From positions 1,178,001 to 1,242,000 of the forward strand of contig NC_052475.1 of the NCBI RefSeq assembly GCF_009730915.1: a stretch of 64,000 bases of DNA, given 5' to 3'. The DNA is from Dioscorea cayenensis subsp. rotundata. Taxonomy: Eukaryota; Streptophyta; Magnoliopsida; Dioscoreales; Dioscoreaceae. Both the position numbers and the translations under genes were made by a program. Positions 25,803 through 36,743 of the stretch are shown here, piece by piece. The notes below the pieces were generated by a model. It did not search any database. It was not told the origin of the DNA and saw nothing but the letters and a program-made list of their open reading frames with translations. The number at the start of each line of letters is the position of its first letter. Within the stretch, counting starts at the first letter, position 1.

Positions 25803-26194
25803 AGGCAACACATGCAAATAATACGATTGAGACAAGACTCGGAGTCCCACAGCAGGAAGCTACAAAGGACATTCAGAAAATCAAGCGCTCCTTAAGTTTC
25901 CTGAGCTCCTGATCCACTGACTTCACCGGTGATATGGCACCCAGTTCAAGTCAGGAGTAATCCGCCTCTTTCGATACTGAGTAGGCTTGTGTCTCCAGAT
26001 GGTTGATTTCGCTAGCTCTAGTTTCTCTCTCTTTTTTCTGTGTGTGTGTTTTTTTTCCTCTTCTCATCTCTTGTGAGGATTACAGTTTTCTACTTTATTA
26101 GTTTTACTTGTCACATCTGTTTTTTGAACTTTGTAATACTCTGTTTCTCTTTTTTATTAATAAATTAGTGGTTTATCCACCTAATTCAAAAAAA
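25801..26194 (+). mobile_element. Possible truncated LINE 3' end or retrocopy remnant
   Basis: This stretch is richer in G and C than its flanks. It starts with a short open frame that soon stops, then runs through a T-rich tail with TTTGTAATACTCTGTTTC and TTATTAATAAATTAGTGGT and ends in a short A run. Plant L1-type LINEs often end in this way. No target-site duplication was found and no reverse transcriptase is left, so the call is tentative; a retrocopied host 3' end is the main alternative. Confidence 0.35.
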
Positions 26195-27066
26195 CATAAT
26201 ACAATATTAAATTTATATATAATAATAAACTTATATGTTTTAAATTAATCAGATTTATGAGCAAATAAAAAAAAACTTAGATTCCAAATTAATATCAAAA
26301 CACTGATCATCTGCAAAGCAAATTGAGTGGTTTATAAATTTGATGAACAATAGAAAATAAAAATAAAAATAAAAATAAATAAATAAATAAATAAATAAAA
26401 AGGCAAGATTTGTCCAAAAAAGAGATTATTATTCCATTTGAAGTCCAAGTTAAATAGTCTTAATTTCAGTGTAAAGCAATCGACATGAAAATTCCTTTCT
26501 TATCTTGGGAATAATACGGAAAATAATGCTCATGATCTTCATCTTAATTAAAATCTTTGTTCTTTGTTCTTTTTCCTTTTTTTTTTTTAGTTTGAATAGT
26601 GAAAACAACTTTAGTGAATATGCTTGTCTGTTTTTAACATATAAATTTCAATCCAACGTTTAACACTATTTTATAAACAGTGATACTGTATTTATAAATA
26701 GTAATACATTAAAAAGTGGGATGTACAATAATTTAATCTAAACCGTTCAATTAATTTGTGAACAGTATCTGAACCAATCTCAACCATACTATTTCTACTA
26801 GGCCAATATGAACCAAATTATAAACAAAACCAAAATTAATTAACCTAGTTAGTTTTTTATTATCTCTCACTGTACCACCATATTTGGTACTGTGCTTATT
26901 TGGGGACGTTCGTAGAATGTCCCCAGCTGATGTTTACCCATATATATATCCACATACAAACAAACACAAGTAAACACAAGCTTGTGGAACATTGTTTTGC
27001 ATGAGCATCCCTTGAAAACTAACCATTCATTGAATCAATAATAAAGATTGTGATAAGGTTATTCTC

Positions 27067-27105
<39 letters not shown>
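27067..27105. repeat. (TTA)n microsatellite
   Basis: More than ten uninterrupted ATT units. Similar TTA runs lie at about 27518-27545, 35333-35355 and 35996-36029, so this trinucleotide is common in the region. Confidence 0.9.
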
Positions 27106-27515
27106 GAAAAAAATTATAATTTATAGATCCCTCTTATATTTTCATCGAAAAAATATCACTCTAATTTTTCTTATAATGTAACATTCGCTGGTTTTCGAAA
27201 AAAAAAAAAAAATTTAGTCCATTATACTTGTTCTTTATTTAATTCTTTTGAATAATTATGATTACTTTAAATTTCTCGCATCTTTTTTGGTCCTTTAAAT
27301 AATTATTATTTTTTAAAATAAGGATGCTTATGGAATTCAAAAAGTTGGGAGGATTTGCACGTTTTGTTATGGTCATTATGAAAATGAAAGACGAAAAAAA
27401 GAACACCGAGAGAGTGAAAGAGACAAAGATTGGTACTTGTTCTAGTTTCACGTGCATAGACAGGGAAAGGCTTGGCCATGCATTTCCGGCTCATCACGTC
27501 TCCAAACGTTTCTTG

Positions 27516-27546
<31 letters not shown>

Positions 27547-27688
27547 TGGAAGACAAGAAAAGGTCAAAAAGATTATTATAGTTTTGGGCCCGTGGTATCG
27601 AAATTATTTTAATCTGTTTAATATATAGTTGTGTTAATTTAGGCAGAAGTACTTTGACAATTTGGACCATGTAAGGATATAGGGAAAA

Positions 27689-27931
27689 CATCATCTAGGG
27701 ACGTCCTTAGATTTCAATTCTAGGGATGTTTTTAAATCTAAGTCGTTGGATCATCATCCGATGGTTGATTGATTATATAAACACTGTACACCTTTTTACT
27801 GTTCATGATCACTGTACAACACTGTAGAACGCGGTTTCTACTGTTCATAATAATAAGAGCCGTCAGATTTTCATCCGATGGCTACTATAGACATCCCTAG
27901 ATATGAAATCTAGGGACGTCGCTAGATGATG
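27689..27931. mobile_element. Fold-back MITE with about 40-bp terminal inverted repeats
   Basis: The left end starts CATCATCTAGGGACGTCCTT, and the right end read from the other strand starts CATCATCTAGCGACGTCCCT. The match continues for about 40 bases with a few differences, as far as TCTAGGGATG. Inside are two same-direction copies of a CATCCGATGG-containing block (about 27740-27763 and 27861-27884) and CTGTTCAT words. The 243-bp element has no coding capacity. A clear target-site duplication was not seen, so the superfamily is left open. Confidence 0.7.
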
Positions 27932-28088
27932 GGTTCTCAAGGATATATATATATGTTAGTTAAAAATGTAAAAAGAGAAATTTCTATTTGTATAATGTTA
28001 TCCATTCTTCTCAAATTTATATTAGAAAATAATTCTATTAGCTTTTATAATTGTTTTATTCATTATAAATATTATTGTTTTATCAGTC

Positions 28089-28119
<31 letters not shown>

Positions 28120-29877
28120 GATATATTCGAAATTGAGTATATTGTACTTGTTGTTTTAATAAACTTTTTTAGATTTATCTTAATGATAAATAAATCTTGT
28201 TACATTAGTCAATCAAACTTCATGTTTGATTTTAGTGATGTATATATGGGAGTTTTTTTTTATGTACTTTGAAGCTTATTTTTTCAAGGTAGACATCAAT
28301 GCTATCTAAATGTGAACATAATTATTACGTCTATATGAAATCTCTTAGTAGTATTAATATTTTAATTGCACGATCAAAATTGGTTAAGTGAAAAGATATA
28401 AATTATGTACAAATTTAGGAATTGCGTGTGTGACATTGGATACGTGAGAAAATAATATTAAATAGGACAAAATATTGATATAAATAGATAGTATAAAATA
28501 TAATAATAGGTATTGGTTTAGAATATTCAAAATGTCTCGAATTCAAACCTTGCTAGATTTGATGGTGTTGACGGACCTTTGATTATGGATCCAAAATCCA
28601 AATTGCTATGTCATTGGGTGAAATACAAAGATTAAATATTCAAAATTTGGCCCATGCGCAAGTCTCTTACAACACTAATCGTTTTTGTTAAAAAAAATTA
28701 GGCTTAATTAGTACCTGTGCACTTTCTTTGGTTGGGGAGAGTGACAATTCACCAAACTGGATATGTCCTTGGAGCTAGTCTATTTTATAAAAAAATAATT
28801 ATTTATATAAAATATTTGTAACAATTATTTTTTAATAAAAATATTAATTTAATCAAATCCTTTTTTCAGTGCAAATAATTTTTTTTTTTGGGCTATAATA
28901 TTTTAAAAAGATTTTTTAATCTCATAAGCATACCCTCCAAATAAATATTGTCTCTTTAACAAGTTATCGATCAGTAGCTCCAAATTTTTTTAGAGAAATA
29001 TGATTTGAATATAATTGATTATTAAAATTTATAGTTATCCATTAAATATATTAATTTCCTAGTATCTAAAGTAAATCATAATTATCTTGAAAATATTTTT
29101 CTACAGTAAAATTCCGTTAACCAACGAAATGTTACATACAATATATATGTTTCTTTGGTATTTTTAAATAAAAATAATATGCATATCAATCCAAGCATAG
29201 GAAGCCAAAGCTTTATTTTGTGCTAGTGTGTGTATATATAATTGAGCAATAAAGAGTTTATAATTAAAATGAAATTCAATGAAAACATAGAGAAATATAG
29301 ATTGTAAAGAGTAAACAGCCAACAACCCTTAGTTTATAAACATCAAATCTCATATGTAATAATGTGAATTTGAATTTTAGCTAATACAAAATAAAAACAC
29401 AAATGTGTCGAGGTGATAAATTTACATTTATATATGTCCATAACTTAAGATTTGTTCATGTTTCATAAAAAACAAATACATATGTTAGTTGAAAGATAAG
29501 CATAATCGATAAAAAGTGTCCTGTCTTATGATGGGATGGATTTATCCTACCATAACTAAAGGATAACAATCATGTTAATTTTGTTCAATGGAAAGAACAA
29601 AATCAATGGTATTATTATGTTCCTCAATATGGCAGAACAAAAGGATCTCTTATCCCAACCACACGACCATTAATTAAGCACATTAGTGTTGAAATGAAAT
29701 GTTCATGTGTTAAATGCTTATAATTTGATTGATGATTTTAGAAATTTATTTGCCGTGTTTTCCCACAAAGTTCGAAAAAAAAAAAAAAAGAATTTACTAC
29801 CAAAAAAAAAAACAGAACATTAAAAACATACAAGAAATTGGGCATACTTGTAAGGAACCACAACAAAAACAAGAAGA

Positions 29878-30441
29878 TCAAGACATAGAAAAAGCCAATG
29901 GCCTCTCACTCTCATGTGAATTTAGGGATGACCCTTCATAGTTTGAATTTGCAGTAGAATTGTTCCCATCTGGTTCGGCATCGGCCGGGGCCGGAGTCAC
30001 ATTGCGGTCGGAAACATCTCCGGCCCCTTCTTGCGAGCCTAAAACAGTGGCCGCACCAAACCGTACTCTTCTCGCACTTGTTGGAGAGCCTCCAGGTGAA
30101 TTTCCACCACCTGGCGTAGTAGCATTGCCACCGCCACCACCACCGCCATCGCCACCACCACCACCGATAGGTGCAACCGTGGCTATACGGTTAGGTGGAC
30201 GAGATTCATATAAATTAGATATATTTAATGTGATAGACCGATAAATACAAGTCATGATCCAAAATAACCAGGGGATCCCCACTAGGACTAGACCTGCAAT
30301 TGGAAACCAAGCGGTAACCGGTGAGGCCGGTAATGTAATGTAAAGTACTAGGAAAGTTCCGCCGGAGAGAATGAGGATGAAGAAGAGGCAAGCAATGATC
30401 CAGATGCATACGTTGCCGGCCCGTCCCTCCGATGCCGGCAT
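29878..30441 (-). CDS. Small two-helix membrane protein with glycine-rich tail
   Basis: Single exon, 187 residues, no assigned function. Two hydrophobic helices lie at residues about 11-34 (CIWIIACLFFILILSGGTFL) and 42-66 (TAWFPIAGLVLVGIPWLFWI followed by MTCIYR), separated by a short loop. A cytosolic or lumenal tail follows, with a GGGGGDGGGGGGG run, then a serine/asparagine/glutamate-rich low-complexity end. It resembles uncharacterised plant transmembrane proteins with a conserved double-helix core. The frame is open for ten codons upstream of the chosen ATG (it would read ARSAFRQSP) but has no earlier ATG after the stop, so the start is kept. A GA-rich leader and pyrimidine tracts sit upstream at about 30540-30640. 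Confidence 0.75.
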   Translation of the reverse strand: MPASEGRAGNVCIWIIACLFFILILSGGTFLVLYITLPASPVTAWFPIAGLVLVGIPWLFWIMTCIYRSITLNISNLYESRPPNRIATVAPIGGGGGDGGGGGGGNATTPGGGNSPGGSPTSARRVRFGAATVLGSQEGAGDVSDRNVTPAPADAEPDGNNSTANSNYEGSSLNSHESERPLAFSMS

Positions 30442-31164
30442 CGGGGATTGTCGGAATGCCGACCTTGCAATTGATCAATGCAAAATTATGTTGCTAACAA
30501 CATAACATGGTTGGTAATTGTTGATCAATGATCTTGATTTTCTTTTCCTTTTTTTTTTAAATTTTCTAAAGTTGCAGAAAGAGAGAAAGGAAGAGAGAGA
30601 CAAAGAGATGGAGAGAGAAAGGAAATGAGATGATGTTGGGAGATGCGGAAGGACAAGTTCAAATGGTGCTGTGCATTTGGGAGGGACAGAGAAATTGGCG
30701 GGAGGGCGTTACATGTCTCTGTAACTAACGCTCTTCTTTAAATTTTAATTTTTTATTTTTATTTTTGATGTTTGACTATTTCTTGCTAGATGCTATCATT
30801 ATTTATTATATTATTGTAATTATTCATTTTTTAAAAAGATATTATATATATATAAATATTTGTGTACAATGTGATAATGTTTCAAAATAGTGGAAATTGC
30901 CAAAAACACCCTCTAAATTTGCTTTCCAAAGTTTGTTTTAAAAAAATATGTATAAATATTAGACTTGATGTGATTGGACGGTTTTTTTCCTACCATTTTT
31001 AAGGGCAATGATGGAATTTCACAATATGGACCAAGTCCAAATGACCTACAAGGGGTAAAAAAGAAGTGAAATGATAAAGGAATGGTTGTCTGGGGTATTC
31101 AAAACTTACCGGGGTTGTTTGAGAAGTTTTAAACGGTGTAGGGGTAAATAGTAATTTTTCCTTG

Positions 31165-31216
<52 letters not shown>

Positions 31217-31897
31217 TGGAGTGAGATTTGGAGCCAAGTTCATATCATTTGAATCATTTCATTTTTATTTATACCACCCAACTCATTTTCGAGTTATAAT
31301 ATATCTAATTATGCATTATAAAAGAGAAAACTTAGAAATATTAATAGTTACTTAAAAAAATGTAAAAATATAAAGAGTGACAGCAGTCCGACTGAGATAT
31401 TAATAACTAAATTAATAAGAAAATATAAAATCATGACTCTTTCTCAACATGTGTTTTTTATATATATGCAAGAATAGTATTACGTAAATTTAATTCAACA
31501 AACAAAGGAATAAGAAATTCACTCAAATCTTACCGCAAACATTTGTCAAATTTGTTTAAATAATAGGCGATAAGTGCCATTTTTTATGAATATAAACTAT
31601 ACAAAATAGTACTGAAACCCGGATGTACAATATATGTATAATACAAAAATAATATAAGAATCCCGGTAACTTTGCCAAATTTGTTGACACTCATGCTTAA
31701 TTCCATAATCCACAACAGACAAATCAATACAAAACCATTAACATGTATACATGTAAGTCTGATTAAGTATTAACGTTTGCAAGCTATACAATACAAAGCT
31801 CCTCATCTTTGAAGAAAAAAAAAACTCAAAACAGTTTATTTCAATCTCATATAAGTATAAAGATTCTTAATTTGGCTCATGATCTTCTTGTTTTTGT
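30442..31897. other. Intergenic region with AT repeats
   Basis: The first 200 bases are probably the leader and promoter of the minus-strand membrane protein and include GAGA-type runs (30575-30625). From about 30893 to 31164 the borders show loose inverted similarity (GGAAATTGCC against GTAATTTTTCC), perhaps an old MITE. A (TA)n tract covers about 31166-31215. A 17-base word, CCGGATGTACAATATAT (31619-31635), recurs inverted at 40395-40411. No gene is seen. Confidence 0.45.
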
Positions 31898-34897
31898 TTA
31901 CCTTGCATTGAATAGCATCCTGAGAACATTTCTCATTTTAGGCCTGGACTCAGGAGATGCACAAACACAACTCAAAGCAACCTTCAACACTGATAGCATC
32001 TGACTATGAACCTCTGGTGATGTTCTTTTAATGCTAGAATCCAGAATCTGATCCTTTCCGATTGTCCTAGCCGAATAACTCAGAGCCCATTTTGCGAGTT
32101 CTATCCCTTTGCTCACCGGTGGCTTCCCGGTCAGCAGCTCGAGCAAGATGACACCGAAACTATACACATTGCCGGCCATTGTCACTCGCATTGTATACGG
32201 GTACTCTGCAAACATTTGAAAACATGGGAATATTAGTGATGATCATCCAATTGCATTTATAAGATAAGATAAGGTAACAACAATAAGTGTGTATTCACCT
32301 GGAGGCATGTAACCAACAGAGCCTGCAATTGCAGATAGACTGCCGAAACTCTTAAATGAATCTATGACTTTGCAGAGCTCAATGTCGCCGATTTGTGGCT
32401 CCTTCAGTGACTTCAAGTGGATGCTCTTTGTTGAGAGATCGAGGAGGACAACCGGCTGAGTGCAGCCATGGAGGAATGTCAATCCTTGAGCTACACCCAA
32501 TGCGATACTGTATCGTGATGACCAATCCAAAGCGGTCTCCAAACCTTTGTGAAGGAAATCGAATACGGTCCCTTTGTGTACATTTTCATAGAAAAGGTAT
32601 GCATTATCTTGTGTCAAGGCATATGCTAATGGAACCATCACATTTGAATTGCTCAGCTTGCCTAAGACTTGGAGTTCTTCTTCGAACTTTTCATGACTCC
32701 CCATCTGAAACATTTTGTCGCCCCAGTTTAGTTTCTTGACAGTATAGGTCGACACGTTGGCCATGACAGCTTTGTAGTGTGTTGCGAACCTTGTTTTCAG
32801 CACTACGTTCTCTGGATTGCTAACTGCTACCATTGCTTTCATGAAGTCGATGTTCGATCTGTGAGTATTGTTTGAAGTTATGAAGCAGCCCTTGATCACC
32901 TGGGAAGGATTGTATCTGACCAGGGGGTCTTCATCTTCAACACGATTGAACCGCTGTGATACCACAAAAAAGAGAAGAGCAGCAAACAAGCCAAAAACTA
33001 CCACGGAACCCACAACAGCAACAACGACAACAAGAACATTGGTTCTTCTCCTTGATTGAGATGGAGTTGGAGTGTTCGGATTTGTAACATTTTGTATATT
33101 GTTTCCAGTGATAATGACATTCACATACTTGGGAAAGTTTGGAAGGATGCCAGTAAGATGATTATTGGAAAGGTCTAGTATTGTCAGGCTTCCCAACCCA
33201 GTGAAAGAGGATGGAATGTCACCAGTAAAGTTGTTGTCCGAGAGATCAAGAACCTCCAAATTGTTCAATACAGAAAGAGATTCAGGTAAAGGCCCCATGA
33301 GTAGGTTGCTACTGAGGTTGAGAGTAGTCATCTGCGAGTCCCTGGACATTGAAGGAACGCTTCCATTGAACTTGTTATTGGCTAGTTGGAGTTCAATCAG
33401 AGATGGTCCTATGTTACCAATTGAATCAGGTATCAATCCACCGAGCTTGTTGTCATTCAAGTTCAAGAATGCAATCTTCTTCAAGTTAGAAATCGACGCA
33501 GATATCCCACCAGTAAAACCATTCCGGCTGAGATTCAAAGTACTCAAGTTTGCTAACTGATAAATTTCATCAGGGATGCTACCATTAAGGTTATTCATTT
33601 GGAGCTTCAAGACCTGCAACTGAGTAAGACTTGCCAACTCCTTTGGGAATGCACCAGTTAAATTGTTTCCAGCTAAATTCAGAAGAGAAAGATTTTTACA
33701 ATTCTGCAACTGCACAGGGATATATCCTTCAAAGTGGTTATCATTCAACTCCAAATACATCAGACCCGATATATCGCCAATTGCCGGAGGAATGCTCCCA
33801 TTGAGCTTATTCTGACCGAGCCTTAACCGTGTAAGGTTGGTCAGTAAATTTCCTGAAATAGGCGGGATGGGGCCGCTAAGAAAATTGTTAGTCAAATCAA
33901 GATGCCCCAAACTGCCGTGGGAAAGAAGATCATGTGGCAGATCTCCAGCAAGGTTGTTGTAACTCAAGTCCAAGAACTGCAAATTTGTTGTGATTCCAGA
34001 AGGAATCCTTCCATTGAAATGGTTCTTATTGGCAGCAAACTGGGACAGTGTCTTAATCATGGCCATATTTGAAGGGAGTTCCCCTGCTAGATTATTGCCA
34101 GAAAGGAAGATTTTTTTAAGCTTTTGCAGCCTTTCAATTCCATCAGGAATAAACCCATTCAGCTGATTCTGACTGAGGTCCAGGACATCAAGGTTGGCAT
34201 ATTTGAACATCTCCCCAGGGATTGAACCCTCAAACTTATTGTATGATAGAAGTAGTTCCTCCAGAGCTGAGCTCAAATTCATTGGAAGGTTGCCAGTTAT
34301 GAAGTTATTGCGCAAGTTCAAGCTTTTCAACAACACAAGACCATGCAACTGTCTATCTATATTTCCAGACAACTTATTCATAGAAAGATTAAGACTCACC
34401 AAAGCAGTAAACTGTGAAAGGTTCGGCAGCTGGCCAGACAACTGGTTAAAGCTAATATCAAGGATTCTGAGTCGAGAGCTGGCAGTGCAGTTGTTGGACA
34501 AGAATGAATCAGGAAGAGACTCAAAGTTGTTGTGTGAGAGGTTTAGGGACTGCAAAGAATCAATTTGGCAGAGCAGGGAGAAGAAGGAGGTGTTCTTGGT
34601 GGTTTCTGTGGATAAACCATACTCAGATAGATTGATTCCAGTCACTTCCAAAGATGAAGAAGATGAGGATGATGTAGAACAAATCACCCAAGAAGTCCAT
34701 GAACAAGGATTGGGATTAGAATTGGTTTTAAAAGATGGTTGGTGGGATAGTATTGTGGAGAGATTGGACATAATGTTGTTTTGGTCTTCAGAAAGTGGTG
34801 AAAAGGAGATGTTATTCCTTCCTTCAACCAATAAACAAATGGAAAACAAGAAACAGAGAAAACAGGGGAAGAGGAATACAAGAACAAACCTCTTCAT
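31898..34897 (-). CDS. LRR receptor-like pseudokinase (At2g41820/PXC3 type)
   Basis: Plasma-membrane receptor-like protein. There are two exons, 32299-34897 and 31898-32205, with a 93-bp intron, giving 968 residues. Order: signal peptide (from MKRFVLVFLFPCFLCFLFSI), cap with NPCSWTSW, about twenty leucine-rich repeats, transmembrane helix (VLVVVVAVVGSVVVFGLFAA), juxtamembrane, then a kinase-like domain. The VKK lysine is kept (TYTVKKLNWGDK), but the catalytic loop reads VVLLDLSTKSIHL instead of HRD...N and the DFG position reads IGDIELCKV, so it should not phosphorylate. GYMPPEYPYTMRVT, YSFGVILLELLTGKPPV and SRPKMRNVLRML mark the C-lobe and match the At2g41820 group, which is itself degenerate. 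An upstream in-frame ATG (34990) would add 31 basic residues ahead of the signal peptide, so 34897 is preferred. A tandem copy lies upstream at 36744-38690. Confidence 0.92.
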
Positions 34898-34990
34898 AGT
34901 TCCTTCCTTTCTTCTTCTTCTTCCTCTTCTTCTTCTTTTACTTCTACTTCTGTTTGCTCTTCCTCTGCAGAGTCTAATGAGGTAGTGCAA

Positions 34991-35991
34991 GATGAAGTTG
35001 GAGGTAGGAAGTTTTCAGAGGATGAGGAGAAGGTTGACAGGGTTGACTGACCAGGTTCTGGGGATGACTTAAATATATAGATATGATTCATATGAACTGA
35101 AAGAACAAAGGAAAGCTTTGGTTTGTAAAGGCCCAGGCATGGAATTTGACTGCAAAGTGAGGGAAGACTTGGATTCCATTTAGGATTCTTTGGATTCTCA
35201 TTGTTGTGTGTGGCTCTCAGTTGCACCAAAGGAAGTGAAAAAAGTATCACTATTTACAATGCATTGCTCCAATCTGCCACCTTTTATTGGGTAAACCAAT
35301 ATATATATATATATATATATATATTGCAGTTGTTATTATTATTATTATTATTATTGAGCTTATAATGGCAACCAAAGACCAGGAAAAGGGAAGAAGGAAA
35401 TTAAAAGATGGAGCAAATCACACGAAATTGAAATGTTTGAAAATTCCAAACGTGTGGGACCACTGTGCCAAATTTTTCCAAAGTTTGCCGGCGACCATTT
35501 GACTCAGAAGACTTTGAAGAAAGAAATAAATAAATACATGCCTACTTGTTTTCCATGTACACGACTTTAAATGGTGGAACTTAAAAGTAATTAACCAACC
35601 ACTAATTAATTAGTGTAGTGGGATGTTATAAAAATAGTAAATAAACATACCCAAAATCAAATCTATTAATCCTAATATTATTATAATACTATATATATAG
35701 TATAATATATTCTATAAGTATTATAATAGAACTATTTATGGGTCTTTTGTGGTAGATATTATTTCTCTCCTCTTCAGCGGTTCAAAGTTGCATGATAAAA
35801 TGATTTATTAATTTAGTTTGATTTTTAATTCGGTTGGATTATAATCGTCTTATATGGCGTTTGATCGAATTAATAAAACCCTAGGGGTGTTAAGCTATCA
35901 TAATGATACACTATTGTACTTATCTGTCTTTTGACAATTTTTTATGGGTGATATTTGTCGCTTTTATCAAAATAAAATAATTGAAAAAATA

Positions 35992-36030
<39 letters not shown>

Positions 36031-36743
36031 AAGTAAGACTTGGGTTAAAGAATGACGGTTCTGGTCATTTGTGAAGGATGAAGAAAGGTTGATTATGACA
36101 CTCTCTGGTTAGTCAAATAACACAGTTTCTAAAAGTCAATGCCAGGGGCATTCACACCTGATCTATAAAGTTTGTACGTATTGTGAGGTTTATATGGAAA
36201 GCCAAAACTTCGTCTTAATGAAGGATTTTTGTTTTTTGTTTTTTTTTTGTTTTTTAATTATTATTTTTAAATAAAAAATATATATTATTTTCATCTTCGC
36301 AAAAAAAAATAATAATAATACTTACATATCAATGCAAATGATGTTTTATTTATTTATTTTTTTTTTGGTTTTAAGACGATTACTGGTTCTAAATTTTTAA
36401 TCTTTTACCAATATTATACCCTGACCATTACCATTGTTATAACTAGATCCCCACCTTTGTATCTCCTTGATAGCCTTATGATTAGTAGACCAAAATTAAA
36501 GAGCACAAATTTTTTTGAAAAAGAAACTTGATAAATCATATCCCAATTATCTTAATTTTCCATTATAGATCCATGATCACTGAACATTCTCTGAAAACTT
36601 CAACTAGTGCATGAACAAAATAGAGAAAATGAAACTATATTACCTCATGATGTAAATTTGCATGAATTGAACTATTTTACTCACAAGTTTAAAAATATTC
36701 ATTTGAGTAGAATCAACAACAAACCTACCAAATAGTAATAATA
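34991..36743. other. Region between the two tandem LRR genes
   Basis: Holds the promoter and leader of the pseudokinase gene (a TC/GAAG-rich leader around 34900-34980), a (TA)n tract (about 35299-35326), (TTA)n tracts (35333-35355 and 35996-36029) and AT-rich filler. No kinase-like coding sequence was found downstream of the shorter LRR gene, so its missing domain has not simply been separated by a short intron here. Confidence 0.55.

Larger units (their letters stand above)
24508..29877. other. Long gene-free AT-rich region
   Basis: About 5.4 kb without a supported gene. It holds a short coding-like remnant on the minus strand (24783-24880), microsatellites, a possible LINE 3' end (25801-26194), a region with CTGTTCAT/GGATGTACAA-type repeats (26640-26830), a fold-back MITE (27689-27931) and otherwise simple AT-rich sequence. 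No open frame here has conserved character. Confidence 0.6.

Noticed and set aside
31160-31216. Long (TA)n tracts as origins or attachment sites
   Set aside because: They are simple microsatellites, common in the AT-rich intergenic DNA of this window.
34194-34985. 263-codon plus-strand open frame
   Set aside because: Antisense to the LRR repeats; a similar frame occurs opposite the sister LRR gene (37984-38505), as expected for shared repeats.
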